The notes: generated from the sequence alone by a model not told the origin. 64,000 nucleotides of DNA from Isoetes taiwanensis (GCA_021234155.1 JAJEKV010000028.1:10434134-10498133), one strand, 5' to 3'. Positions 11,531-24,600 are shown, counted from the stretch's first letter. Numbers and translations are program-made.

Positions 11531-14500
11531 TTCTTCTTCTTCATTGGCTTAGTCTTCATTTACGCATTATATTGTATCGTAACAATTAGTTCATTGTAGT
11601 CACAAATAATTATCTAATGAATGATGCACACTTCATCCCCCCTTTCCGCTTTGATGGCGTCTGCTGATAGCCGCATATTTGCCTTGTTTGAAGGCCCTTT
11701 TAGTTCATCTTTAGCGGTAGGGCGACCGGCAAATGGCCTAGTGAGAATGAGCACCAAAACTAATGTTAGTGTTCAACTTCGAGAACCTACATTATAAACC
11801 AAATTTATACTTACAAATAGCTTATCGAGAAAGCCATAACAGCGGACCAGTCTTATTGGCACTATGGTACGCCACTTGCTTCGTCGTACCTCGCGTCCGT
11901 AGCTGCCTTTGTTCTAGCTTCCCCTTTCTTTGATAATATGTTGGCCTTCAAACACTACAATGCAATACAAGGACTTAGTCCACATGGCATCATCTAATTA
12001 TCGACTCATGGGAGAGATGATGTACTTGAAATGCCTCATTAGTCAACGGATAAAGTTTTACATGCCACTTCCTCTATCGGGACTCACTGTAGCTTTGGCA
12101 AGAGCTTTCAGTGCTTCTTCGATTACCTCTGCAAAATATAAATAAAATATGAGTACAATGAGGTTATAATGAAGAGCGAAAAGAGCCTAATACACGGTGG
12201 ATTTAACATGTTTACCACGCTTTGAACAAAGCTCCCTCCATGAGATCTCTCGACTTGAGCTCGGGATATTACGCTTCTAAAATCTCCTTGATCCTCTCTT
12301 TTTTCCTCATCATAGGCTCCCGAGTTCCATTCACCCTTGTGGGCGTTATGGCAAGCGCTATTTGTGACATTATTAGCCATCTTCCAAAAATTGTAGCCAT
12401 CTGCGGTCTTTGTGGTAAGCGGCAACTTCTTGCTACTACACTCAACATCGACTAACATATGAATATGTGTTAGTGAACAAAAAGGGCATAATTCAAGATG
12501 AACTCACTCATATTGAAAGAGATGCCTTCGTGGAGGTGGTGCGGTGGTGCCGCGATCTTTAACGAGCTTGAAGAGGTGCGTCCACTCAGGCGTGGGCGGC
12601 GGTCGGCGCTCCTTCGTGGGGGTTCATTCTCCTCGTGCTCTCGGGAGCGGCCCCCAAAGATTGAATTCTGAAGGAGTGTATGAGCTATGGCGTGGAGGGT
12701 CATGGGCGCCCGGACCTCACTACTTTGTTCAACGACCTGGCCCAGCGCCAATCTCCATTTCTGCCCGGGCGACATCCCGATGCAAGGCATTCCACCTATC
12801 TTGAGGGGTTATCGCCCTCGTTGATATCTCGAGTTCCACGCTCTTCGTCTTCTGCTTTGGATCACGAGGTCCTTTTCCGTCTCTTGGCGGTGGTGATGAG
12901 AAGAAGATCCGCCCATAACCCGCGACGGCGAACATTATGCATAGGAAAAGAAGGGCCTTAGCCGCATTTACCTTTACATTTAAAAACATTAGAGCGTTAA
13001 AATAAATGGTTAACTTACATTTTATCCTAGAAAAAAAATCCATACCAAATCCACACAATGGTGGAGGTGGCGGTGGTGGCGAGCTAAACCCGAGCGACCA
13101 ACTTTGCCTCTTAAAGGCCTTTGCGGTTTAGAATTTTGTCGGTAAGGCTACCAAGCCCGCGAGAAGTAAAGTTGTGAACAATAGATATGCCATCGTGCAT
13201 CCCATGGTTCTTTGGACATGTGCAAAAACTTGCAAGTTATTTATATGGAGTCACGATGAATAACATAGTAGGAAAGCAACAAATGTTAGCAACATGGGAA
13301 GTTCATTACAAAACATTGGGATTTGAATAATTAAAAGTGTCTTTATATATTTGGTTATTAGACAATTAAAAAATTTAATACTCTTAAACATGGCAAGATA
13401 TACAATATTGTATTCATTATTTGAGTTGTGACAACAACAATTTTGACATCTCAAGGCATCCATGCACTTCATGTGTCGTCTTTGTCTCACAACCATGGTA
13501 GAAGATATTCCAACACTTTGTAAGGCTTCAACAACCCGAAGCTTTGGGTGCGTTGATGAGAATCGTCTTCCGCGTAGGCACATCATTCTTGTTTTTGCTC
13601 CTCCAACTTGTCAAGGCGTCGTTGGTACATATGGGTTGGATTAATCCATTGGGCATTGTTGTTATTATTAAACCACTCCATTAGGTAGCATAGCTTGCGA
13701 AATCGAGAAAGCATCTCATAAATATATCCCAATGCATAGACATCATGAATTTAGGTGTCCCCATACCGCGATCATCATCCTTTGATTTCTCAAACCACGG
13801 TTTCCTCTAACCATGGATATTTTGCTTGTCCATCCAGAAGTAAGTCTGAGGCACTTCAACAAGGGGCGGCGGCTCTTTGGCGTAAAATGAATTGCATTGT
13901 CCCAATCACCAATGGCCACCCACACATTTTGGTACTCATCATCAAAATGTAATTTGACTCTCTTGCAATTAAGCTTTGTGTGAGTGAAGTGGCCTTTGTG
14001 GATCTCAACGACACCTTCTGCTGGGGCAAGAGCTATCTACGGAACATCTTGATATACAACTTCGCATTTTGCTCCTAAGTTCCAACCCTATGTGTTTGTC
14101 AGTTCTTCTTGGCTCTCTAGCAATTGCATTTGACCATCTTCTAAAAACGTGACAAGTTATTAGGTAAATAGTCAAACAAGTGTGCAAGTGTCTCTCCATT
14201 CATGAAAGGTAGAATCACCATTGGCCCTATGGTATCCCCACTAGAGCTAACAACTTCATATGCAAGTCCAATGGATGTAGCCAAAGCGGGATCTTGGCTC
14301 TTGAAGCGTATGTATCTTTGAGCCATCTCATGCGTCTACGCCCTATCTTTGCCCTTGAAAACCCATCCAGCTGTATAGCTCATCATCTTGGAAGTGTTGT
14401 GTTCCGTTGATTTTGATTTGATACGTCGCGATGTGTTGGTTTCTCCTCAATAAAGGCGTATCACATCCACGGCCTCTCACGGGCATGGGATCAACAAAGA

Positions 14501-14670
14501 TTGATGTGTTCATGTGATTCTCCAAAGAAAAGTGGGGCTTGCTAGGCCTGCTCCAAGAGCTTCCCCACGATGCAAAGCATTTTTAATTACCTCAAAGCGG
14601 CGTGCATTGAGATCCGCAATGATGTTCTTGTGATCAAGCATTAAACTTCTTTGAGGAATTCCATGAAGCT
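11531..14670 (-). pseudogene. Decayed minus-strand coding region, possible second CACTA protein
   Basis: A string of short minus-strand frames (14,343-14,525; 14,141-14,326; 13,743-13,925; 12,729-13,058; 12,470-12,790; 12,123-12,458) separated by stops and frame changes. Stretches such as RYIRFKSQDPALATSIGLA, WKMANNVTNSACHN and ITPQDRWNALHRDV look protein-like but match no family I can name. Its position, on the transposase strand near the element's 3' end, is where CACTA elements usually encode their DNA-binding second protein (TNPA/Transposase_24 class). That assignment is by position only. A single functional product is excluded by the breaks. Confidence 0.4.
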
Positions 14671-15282
14671 ACCCATTCCTTGACACGAGCCTCGGCATTG
14701 GGACTTTTAAAGCTGCCTTTGAATGCTTCAAACATGTCTTCAGTTCATCCATGGGGTTTCAATCATTGGCTTTACATGTGTGTCAAGGAGAGAAGTCAAC
14801 ATTTCTTCTTGACACGGCCATTTTGTGCTAACTCAAATTGGCACTTCCTTTTTCACATGTCGACAAAATGGTGCGACCGTTGACGGTTTGCATCTCGGTC
14901 GGGGACTTTAGTTAGCACATATCTCATTTATGACCATCGTCTAATCTCACTAATCATTAGTGTCTTCCGATCGGGGCCATACCTACAAACCAATTTAGAT
15001 TCATTAATCTTGCTTTGTGACTTTTTCAAACCTTCATTATGAATCTTTACCTACTTTCTTAAGAGTTAGTTTCCCTTTTAATTTTTTTTTTTAAAACCAA
15101 CTATTTAAATTTTTTCTTGCTCTTAACCACTCCACATCAGTGTTTCTTTGACATCCCTAACATCTTTAAAAAACAACATTCTTAACTAGAAACCCGAAAA
15201 TCAATAATGCAATTTTTTTTCAAACCACTGCCTTGTCCAATCCAGTAAAGATTTCTATTTATTGATATATTAATAAAAAAAA
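14671..15282. other. No gene recognised
   Basis: Moderately AT-rich sequence with poly-T and poly-A runs. Nothing supported by motif or repeat structure was seen. Confidence 0.5.
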
Positions 15283-15625
15283 TAAACAAGAGTAGGCGGT
15301 GAGCTTGGACCCGGAACACCTAGTCTTCTCCACTCAAGGCGGAGCCGACCATGCCCTGTCCAAGTCTCCCCAAATTTTTCTAAACTAAATACATTAATCA
15401 ATAAAATTTCAAAGAGTAAGCGGTGAGCTTGGACCGGAACACCTAGTCTTCTCCACTCAAAGTGCGGGCCCGACCATGCCCTTTGTCCAAGTCTCCCCAA
15501 TTTTTTTCTAAACTAAATACATTAATCAATAAAATTACAAGAGTAAGCGGTGAGCTTGGACCGAACACCTAGTCTTCTCCACTCAAGGCGGGCCAGACCA
15601 TGCCATTTGTCCAAGTCTCCCCAAG
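15283..15625. repeat. Three tandem ~125-base repeats
   Basis: Three copies of a unit containing GCGGTGAGCTTGGACC, ACACCTAGTCTTCTCCACTC, GACCATGCC and GTCCAAGTCTCCCCAA, separated by TAAATACATTAATCAATAAAAT. Diverged relatives occur near the other CACTA end (48,725-48,920) and once outside the element (about 6,330-6,390). This looks like a dispersed repeat amplified near both ends of the transposon. Confidence 0.85.
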
Positions 15626-16045
15626 TTTTTTTTTAACCTAAATAAAACATTAAAATTTTATTCTCCTACTCAAACTCAAATTCTTACCTAGAATGTCTTG
15701 AAATCTGAAAATCGATTTCCAAAGCGGCGCATTTTGTTATTAGTGTACATGCAAAAAATAAAGGCATTCAATAATTAGAAAACTTACATAAATAAAGAAA
15801 TAAATAAAAAAAAAAAAAAAAGGCGATTCACATTGAAAAAGATCATTGACATTAAAACTATTTACATTGTTAATTAAAAAGAACTATATATTGACATGTA
15901 AAAATGAAAAAAAAAAAAAAAAAAGAACATAAAAAGAAGGGGCCTGGAATCTTTCAACAGCGTCCCCTTCTTGTAATAAAAATAGAGGAAGAATGGGCCT
16001 GCAAATCTTTCAGCGACGTCCTTCTTCCATGGAAAAAAAAAAATA
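15626..16045. other. A-rich spacer
   Basis: Poly-A-rich DNA (runs at about 15,806-15,822 and 15,906-15,924) with no recognised gene. An apparent glutamate-rich frame starting at 15,904 is a product of the following microsatellite. Confidence 0.6.
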
Positions 16046-16345
16046 AAAGGAGGAAGGAGGAGGAGGAGGAGGAGGAGGAGGAGGAGGAGGGAGGAGGAGG
16101 AGGAGGAGGGGAGGAGGAGGAGGAGGAGGAGGAGGAGGAGGAGGAGGAGGAGGAGGAGGGAGGGGAGGAGGAGGAGGAGGGGAGGAGGAGGAGGAGGAGG
16201 AGGAGAAATAGGAAAGAAAGATTGAATAGAATGAGAAAGTGGTGAAGAAGAAGAAGAAGAAGAAAATGAATAGAAGATTGGAAGAGCGGAAGATTAGAAG
16301 GAAGAAACCAATGATTGGAAGATCATTGGAAGAAGAAGGAGGAGG
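16046..16345. repeat. GAG/GGA purine microsatellite
   Basis: About 160 bases of nearly pure (GAG)n/(GGA)n from 16,051 to 16,206, followed by GAAGAA-type purine sequence to about 16,345. The plus strand is essentially all purine. Such tracts can form triplex structures and are prone to length change. No protein-coding value. Confidence 0.95.
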
Positions 16346-16609
16346 ATTCGATTCATACTAATAAGAGGCGAAATGGATTGAAGAAAAACAAGGATGGAAA
16401 AAGAAGAGGAGGATAGAAATGGGATGGATTGAAAACAAACAAGAAAAAACAAGAAGCCTAAATCTATCAAACAACAAGCCTAATTCAAAAATAGAGTTGA
16501 TTGATCCATTGAAATACCTTTGGATGCTTGCTTGAAGCTTGGAAAGGACCTTAAGGATGATCCAAGCCAAAAATCGCATACAGCAACGCTCCTCCGCGCT
16601 TAGAACCAA
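16346..16609. other. No gene recognised
   Basis: Purine-biased sequence between the microsatellite and the internal GTCGTT cluster. An 83-codon minus-strand frame here shows no motif. Confidence 0.5.
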
Positions 16610-17035
16610 AAACTAGGCGGAAAAAAGCCGGCTCGCTGTTTACGATAAAAAGTTCTGAGGCGTCGTTGAGCGGCGTCGCGAGGTCGTTAACGGCGTGCGC
16701 AATAGTCGTTAAGCGGCGTCTATAGCGGCGTCTTTGTGTTAAATGGCGTGCCCTTTTTTTATTAAGTTATAATTATAAGTTATTATTATAATTATAATTA
16801 TTATACAAAGAAGGATTGTTACCCGATGGAGGGTGTCATTTATCACGTAATCTAACTTCGAAGTTGCTCTTGAGCGGGATGTTGAAAGTCCGGTTTGCCT
16901 CCACCTCCGACATTTTTGTGATAGAAAATGTAGAAATCAAACTCAAATTTTTATCTTTCAAATTTTATACATCATAGTCGTTAAGCGGCGTCTATAACGG
17001 CGTCTTTGTGTTAAGCGGCGTGCCCTTTAAACATC
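16610..17035. repeat. Internal GTCGTTAAGCGGCG cluster with 274-base direct duplication
   Basis: Contains the same GTCGTTAACGGCG/GGCGTCT motifs as the element ends. A ~55-base block (TAGTCGTTAAGCGGCGTCTA…GTGTTAA…GCGTGCCCTTT) occurs at about 16,702-16,756 and again at about 16,976-17,030. An AT-rich ATAATTATAATTATTA tract lies between. This is probably an internal copy of subterminal sequence, left by rearrangement or by another family member. Confidence 0.75.
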
Positions 17036-17224
17036 TCTGCAAAAATCAATTTATTAAACATTTCAAAATCGATTTCTTAAACCAACATCGCACACCTTTA
17101 TTATTCTTTGCCAACCCTACATTAAGAACACTTGCAAAGCGGGATTCGATGACACCATCCACAAGTCCACAATACAATAAAATTTATTAAAATTGAACAC
17201 GAAAGGCTGGGAGAAACTATACAT

Positions 17225-18015
17225 AGCCATAAGGGGTAGGAACACGAATACAACAAAATTTTTGTGGAGGCAAGCTGTTTTGTTCGATACTTCTTGAGCA
17301 CGCAAACCCTTTCAACAATTCCACACCACAAGCAAAAGTTAATTATCCTTTCAATATCAGTTGAAAAAGTTATTTATGTTACTTACGCAATCATGCCCCG
17401 GAAAGGTTCTTAGGTACAAGCGCATTCATAGTTTCACATTTTATTGATTGTGTTTTGACCGTCGACAAAGCGGGATAAGCGTTGGCCAATCTGTAGAGCC
17501 ACTTGCACGCAAGTTAAAATAGGAATGTAATGAATTGAAATTTGAAATGTCAAGTGCACACACAGTTCAATCCTTACAATTGCAATTGATGGTGAATTTG
17601 ACGAGAATGGGGCTCCATGTGACACATCCATTCCAAAGATTATAGTTGGCTCCCTGGAGACCTTTGGAAGACCACGGCGAAATTCCATCGATAACATCGT
17701 ATTATATCCTCCACACTCTCGGTTTTAGTAAGTCTTGATTCAATGAGCAGGAGCCATTATGGGGTACCAAGTGAGTTACCTTGGCATTAATTTTCAAAGC
17801 CACATTAGTCAAAAATCTTGATCATTTATATTACGGGGGAGGAACTATACAGCGATTAACAACTCCAACGTCGGCGAAGCAGTTTGTTAAACGGCCCTGC
17901 AAAACATCTCTCTGCATAAGTATGCATTGCATCTTCCTTCGTAAACTACATATAAAAGGAATCAAACCATTACACAGCATAGAGATCAGTCTTTCTGAGG
18001 TAGAATGCATAGAAT
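17225..18015 (-). pseudogene. AGO4-clade Argonaute fragment (PIWI domain), with introns
   Basis: Minus-strand fragment of an Argonaute gene starting at the MID/PIWI boundary. In order: LCILPQKD (about 18,010); NCFADVGVVNRCIVPP and LTNVALKINAK (about 17,895-17,780), ending at a GT donor; GGYNTMLSMEF, then PTIIFGMDVSHGAP and PSIAI (about 17,716-17,578), followed by GTAAGG; after a CAG acceptor, an exon at 17,490-17,387 with STVKTQSIKCETMNALVPK in one frame, followed by GTAAGT; and a weaker exon near 17,335-17,225 (GIVERV…RTKQL). The string GMDVSHG, with the first catalytic Asp, is typical of the AGO4/6/9 clade of RNA-directed DNA methylation, not AGO1. Stops and a one-base shift break the first exon, and the rest of the catalytic tetrad is missing. 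Retained introns show a DNA-level capture or duplication, not retroposition. Confidence 0.82.
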
Positions 18016-18662
18016 AAACTCTGGTGGCTCTTTTAGCTGAGATTTTAAAGCATTGAACATCATTGAAACTCTGTGAATATCGATGGGGAGGAAATCAACA
18101 TGATGCTATTGGTAACAAATGATCTGAGATAACAAGGAATCGGTGAGAATGATAGTTGGGGAATTGCATCAAATGGAAATAGCCGGATGGGGAGGAGGCA
18201 ACTTCGGATGCCAATGATTCTTGGGGTATTGCTTCCAATGAAACTCACACATCTGGAGCAGATAATAATGGAGCACTAGTTGGCAATGATTACTTATGTA
18301 TTTTATCTATCCTTCTTTATCTATCCACTTAGATTTCTCTCCATCCTTGTTTATCTATCCACTTTAATAAACCAGACTTGTGCACCATTGAGCTTCACTT
18401 GCATACTTTCATACTAAATCAAGCTTGCCAATCACTTGATCATGGTATGCCGATTGCAAACATATGGCTCACCGGGTTGCTCTTACGCATACAATCTACA
18501 CAAGGCATGCCCGGCTCTGTCCATGCAAAGCTGCAAGAAGAGCTTCTTTGATTTGCCATATTCTCTCGTGCATGATCACATACAACTTCATATATGGTTG
18601 CGGCCTCTTCATAGATTCTTGCTAAGGGTTTTGGACCGCGGCTTGAGGGGGTTCAACGGCGT
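18016..18662. other. No gene recognised
   Basis: Lies between the Argonaute fragment and the satellite array. A 22-base-spaced repetition of TTTATCTATCCACTT is seen at 18,310-18,365. The more upstream Argonaute exons are not recognisable here. Confidence 0.5.
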
Positions 18663-21600
18663 CTCACCTTGAATTTGAGTTCCCGGGGCCTTGGGAGAGG
18701 ATTTGGGGCAAGCAACCTCGGGAGGATTTTAGGGGTCCAGCTTTCATCAACACCCCAACTCCACTTCAAGACCGCGGCGCAAGGTCGGGCGAATCGACAA
18801 GGAGAGGCCTCCCGGCGTAAACCACGTGGGTTGCGGGCTCTAGAAAGGGTTTACGTTTTGGGGCGAGTCCTGGTCTGTGCACTTGGGACCTGGCGGCGGC
18901 CAGGGAAATCACCGAACAAAAGAGGCCCAGCGGAGGCGGAGTTTGGGCCTTTCCTCCTCCCGATGTGGCAAGTAGAAGTCGGGCGCTTTTGCGGCAAGAC
19001 ATTAAATAAATTCACCAATTAATGCATTGCCGCGAAAATAAATTCGGTTTTGCCAAGCGGATCCTAATTCATCTCGGCCTGCGGCCCAATTTTTAATTTT
19101 AGGAGAAGGTCTAGGTCAAAGGGTTAGCATTAGAAAAAGTCGGGGCAGCCCGTTGCGAGAACCAAGCGAGCTGGCACCCTTCCCCAAGTCAAGCGAGGCC
19201 GGGACCTTGCGGGGATCCCTCACAAGAGGGAGAGTCCGGACCCGAGGCGGATCCAAAAAAAGTTCGAGGCAGCCCTTCTGGCGGCGCTCCCGGGGGCTGC
19301 ACGCTAATGACCACCCTCCGGGCCGGTTCCCCTATCCGGCCCGTTGGATCCTCGTTCGGGGAGCCCCTCTTGAGGAAGGTCAAAAAAGATTCCAGATCGG
19401 TCCGGAGAACTTGTCAAACCAGCGGGCGTCGATGTCGACCTTGTAGAAACCGCCTTTGTTTTGTCGTTCGAGACGGGATGCTCGGAATGGCAAATAGACC
19501 ACCTGCCAAATCGTCCTGAATGGCGAGAAATTACCCTAGGGAGCAAGTTACGGTCGGTTTTGCGAAAGAAGGAAACACTCCGCCCTCCACGGCAAAGTAT
19601 CCCGCATGCACATCCTAGGCCAATTGACTACGAAAGTGTGATGGAAGTGAGCTACTTTGGCGCTTCTTGGAGTTCGGGTGGTCTTCGCCCGCGGAACTTG
19701 GTCCCCGGGGCAATGTCGGCGTTCGGTCCATTGGCGAGTCGGTCAGCGATTGGGAGGCGGAGGTCGCCCGTCCCGTCCCCGGGGCCTTGGGAGAGGAAAT
19801 TTGGGGGCAAGCAGCCTCGGGAGGATTTTAGGGGTCCGCTCTGGCGTCAACACCCCAACCCCACTTCAAGACGGCGCAAGGTCCCGCGAATCGACAAGGA
19901 GAGGGCCTCGGCGTAAACCCCGTGGGTTGCCGGGCTCTAGAAGGGTTTACGTTTTGGGGCCGAGTCCCGGGTCTGTTGCACTTGGGACACGGCGGCGAAG
20001 CGGCTGCCAGAATCTGGGAGCAAGGGGAACTAACGGGCGGAGTTTGGGCCTTTCCTCCTCCCGATGTGGCAAGTAGAAGTTCGGGGGCGCCCTTTTGCGA
20101 TGGCAAGACATTAAATAAATTCGCAATTAATGCATTGCACGAAAATAAATTCCGGTTTTGCCGGGATCCCTAATTCATCTCCAGCTTACGGCCCAATTTT
20201 GAATTTTTAGGAGAAGGTCTAGGTCAAAGGGTTAGCATTAGAGCGGTCGGGGCAGCGTTGCGAGAACAGCGAGGCTGGCACCCTTCCCCAAGTCAAGCGA
20301 GGCGGGACCTGCGGGGATCCCTCACAAGAGGGAGAGTCCCATCCCCGGAGGGGGATCAAAAAAGTTCGAGGCAGCCCTTCTGGCGCTCCCCCCCGGCTGC
20401 GCTAATGACCACCCTCCCGGGCCGGTTCCCCTATCCGGCCGTTGGATCCTCGTTCGGGGGGGCCTCTTGGGAAGGTCCAAAAGATTCCGGTCGGTCAGGA
20501 GAACTTGTCAAACCGCGCGTCGATGTCGGCCTTGTAGAAACACGCCTTGTTTTGTCGTTTGGGCACGGGGATGCTCAGGAATGGCAAATAGACCCTACCA
20601 AATCGTCAGGAATGGCGAAATTACCCTAGGGAGCAAGTTACCGCGATTGGTTTTCGAAAGAAGGAAAACACTCCGCCCTCCGCGACGGTATCCCGCATGC
20701 ACATCCTAGGCCAATTGACTACTGAGTGTGATGGAAGTGAGCTACTTTGGCTTCTTGGAGTTGGGTGGTCTTACCCGCACGGAACTTGGTCCCGAGGGGC
20801 AATGTCGGCGTTCGAGTCCATTGGCGAGTCGGTCAGCGGTCCCGAGAGGGGAGGTCGCCCGTCAGCATCCCAGGGCCTTGGGGAGAGAAATTTAGGGCAA
20901 GCAGCCTCGGAGGATTTTAGGGTCAGCGCTCACGGCGTCAACACCCAACCCCACTTCAAGACCCTGGCGCCAGGTCGGCCCGAATCGACAAGAGAGAGGG
21001 CCTCCAACGTAAACCACCGTGGGTTGCTAGGCTCTAGAAGGGTTTACGTTTTGGGGCGAGTCCTGGTCTGTTGCACTGGGACTGGGCGGCGGCGGCCAGG
21101 AAGAATACTGAGCAAGGGAACTGGGCGGGCCGGAGTTTGGGCCTTTCCTCCTCCCGATGTGGCAAGTAGAAGTCGGGCGCTTTGCGATGGCAAGACATTA
21201 AGTAAATTAAGCAATTAATGCATTGCGAAAATAAATTCGGTTTTTGCCAGCTGGATCCTAATTCATCTCGGCCTACGGCCCAATTTTTGAATTTTAGGAG
21301 AAGGTCTAGGTCAAAGGTTAGCATTAGAGCGGTCCGGGCAGCGTTGCGGGGCAACCGGCTGGCACCCTCCCCAAGTCAAAGCGAGGCGGGGACCTTGCGG
21401 GGATCCCTCACAAGAGGGGAGTCCCACCCCCGGGGCGGGATCAAAAAAGTTCCCGGCAGCCCTTCTGGCGGCGCTCCCCGGCTGCACGCTAATGACCACC
21501 CTCCGGGCCGGTTCCCCTATCCGGCCGTTGGATCCTCCGTTCGAGGCCCCTCTTGGGAAGGTCAAAAGATTCCAGATGGGTCGGAGAACTTGTCAAACCC

Positions 21601-24600
21601 ACGGGCGTCCCGATGTAGGCCTTGTAGAAACGCCTTTGTTTTGTCGTTGAACGCCGGGATGCTCGGAATGGCAAATAGACCACTGCCAAATCGTCAGGAA
21701 TGGCGAAATTACCCTAGGGAGCAAGTTACCTGCGGTCGGTTTTGCGAAAGAAGGAAACACTCACGCCCTCCCTCCCGGATATCCCATGCACATCCTAGGC
21801 CAATTGACTCTGAGTGTGATGGAAGTGAGCTACTTTGGCTTCTTGGAGTTCGGGTGGTCTTACGGCCCACGGAACTTGGTCCCCCAGGGCAATGTCGGCG
21901 TTCGAGTCCATTGGCAAAGTCAGCGGTCCAGGAGAGCGGGAGAGTCGCCCGTCCGTCCCGGGGCCTTGGGGAGAGGAAATTTAAGGGCAAAATAACAGCC
22001 TCCCGAGGGATTTTAGGGTCCGCTCCTCGGCGTCAACACCCCAACCCCACTTCAAGACCGCGGCGCCAAGGTCCCTAAATTCGGTTTTGCAGAATCATCT
22101 CGACAAGGAGAGGCCTCAAACGTAAACCACAGTGGGTTGCGAGGGCTCTAGAAAGGGTTTACGTTTTGGGGGCGAGTCTGTCTGTTGCACTTGGGACTGG
22201 CCCTAGAAGCGGCAGCCAGAGAATCTGGACAAAGGGCCCTGCGGAGGGCGGAGTTTGGGCCTTTCCTCCTCCCGATGTGGCAAGTAGAAGTTTTTGAGGC
22301 TTTTGCGTGGCAAGACATTAAGTAAATTCTGCAATTAATGCATTGCCACGAAAATAAATTCGGTTTTTGCCCGGTGGATCCCTAATTCATCTCCGGCCTG
22401 CGGCCCAATTTTGAATTTTAGGAGAAGGTCTAGGTCAAAGGGTTAGCATTAGAGCGGTCGGGGGCAGCCCGTTGCGGGGGCAACAACCTGGCACCCTTCC
22501 CCAAGTCAAGCGAGGCCCGGGACCTTGCGGGGATCCCTCACAAGAGGGAGTCCCTAATCCTCCAGGACCCGGAGGCGGGATCAAAAAGTTCCCGAGGCAG
22601 CCCTTCACGGCGGCGCTCCCGGGAAGCTGCGCTAATGACCACCCTCCGGGCCGGTTCCCCTATCCGGCCGTTGGATCCTCCGTTCGGGGGCCCCTCTTGG
22701 GGAAGGTCAAAAGATTCGAGATGTCGGTCCCGGAGAACTTGTCAAACCCGTGGGGCGTCGATGTCGACCTTGTAGAAACCGCAGACTGTTTTGTCGTTCG
22801 ACGCGGGATGCTCGGAATGGCAAATAGACCACCACCAAATCGTCCGGGAATGGCGAAATTACCCTAGGGAGCAAGTTACCGCGATCGGTTTTGCGAAGAA
22901 GGAAACACTCACGCCCTCCGCGACCGGTATCCCGCATGCACATCCTAGGCCAATTGACTCACGAGTGTGATGGAAGTGAGCTACTTTGGCGCTTCTTGGA
23001 GTTGGGGTGGTCTTCTGGCCCGCGGAACTTGGTCCCGGGGCAATGTCGGCGTTACGAGTCCATTGGCGAGTCGAATCAGCGATTCGGAGGGGAGGTCGCC
23101 CGTCCGTCCCCAGGGCCTTGGGGAGAGGAAATTTGGGGCAAGCAGCCTCGGGAGGATTTTAGGAGTCAGCGCTCACGGCGTCAACACCCCAACCCACTTC
23201 AAGACCGCGGCGCAAGGTCCGGCGAATCGACAAGGAGGGCCTCCAAAGCGTAAACCACAGTGGGTTGCCGGGGCTCTAGAAGGGTTTTACGTTTTGGGGG
23301 CGAGTCTGAATCTGTTGCACTAGGACTGGCGGCGGCGGCCGAGAATCTGAACAAAGGGGAACCCGCGGGCGGAGTTTGGGCCTTTCCTCCTCCGATGTGG
23401 CAAGTAGAAGTCGGGGGCTTTTGCGATGGCAAGACATTAAATAAATTCCTGAATTAATGCATTGCCGCGAAAATAAATTCGGTTTTGCCCGGTAGGATCC
23501 CTAATTCATCTCCGGCACGGCCCAATTTTGAATTTTGGGAAGGTCTAGGTCAAAGGGTTAGCATTAGAGCGGTCGGGGCAGCCGTTGCGGGGCAACCGAG
23601 CTGGCACCCTTCCCCAAGTCAAGCGAGGCCGGGGACCTTGCAGGGGATCCCTCACAAGAGGGAGTCCAGGACCCGGGGCGGGGATCCAAAAAGTTCGAGG
23701 CAGCCCTTCTGGCGGCTCCCCCGGCTGCACGCTAATGACCACCCTCCGGGCCGGTTCCCCTATCCGGCCGTTGGATCCTCCGTTCGGGGGCCCCTCTTGG
23801 GGAAGGTCAAAAAGATTCCAGATCGGTCCGGGAGAACTTGTCAAACCCATGGGGCGTCCTGATGTCGACCTTGTAGAAACCGCCTTTGTTTTGTCGTTCG
23901 GGACGCAGGGATGCTCAGAATGGCAAATAGACCACCAAATCGTCGAGGAATGGCGAAATTACCTAGGGAGCAAGTTACGGGTCGGTTTTGCGAAAGAAGG
24001 AAACACTCCGCCCTCCACGGCCAGGTATCGCATGCACATCCTAGGCCAATTGACTCGAGTGTGATGGAAGTGAGCTACTTTGGCGCTTCTTGGAGTTGGG
24101 TGGTCTTACGGCCCACGGAACTTGGTCCCCGGGGCAATGTCGGCGTTAAAGAGTCCATTGGCGAGTCGGTCAGCGATTCCTGGAGCGGAGGTCAGCCCGT
24201 CCGTCCCCTCGGGCCTTGGGGAGAGGGAAATTTGGGGCAAGCGACCTCTCAGGATTTTAGGGTCCGCCTCACGGCGTCAACACTAACCCCACTTCAAGAC
24301 GGCAAGGAAGGTCGGTAGAATCGACCAAAGGAGAGGGCCTCCAAAGCGTAAACCACCGTGGGCTTGCCGAGGGCTCTAGAAAGGGTTTACGTTTTGGGGG
24401 GCGAGTCCCGTCTGTTGCACTTGGGACCCGACGAGAAGCGGCAGTAGAGAATCACGGAGCAAGGGGAACCCGGCGGGCGGAGTTTGGGCCTTTCCTCCTC
24501 CCGATGTGGCAAGTAGAAGTCGGGGCTTTTGCGATGGCAAGACATTAAGAATTCGCAATTAATGCATTGCCCGCGAAAATAAATTCCGGTTTTGCCGATC

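Noticed and set aside
15904-16245. Glutamate/glycine-rich protein
   Set aside because: It is the translation of a (GAG)n/(GGA)n microsatellite plus an A-rich leader.
21218-22078. Longest open frame in the window (286 codons, plus strand)
   Set aside because: It lies wholly within the satellite. Equivalent frames in other units are broken at different points and no protein motif is present.
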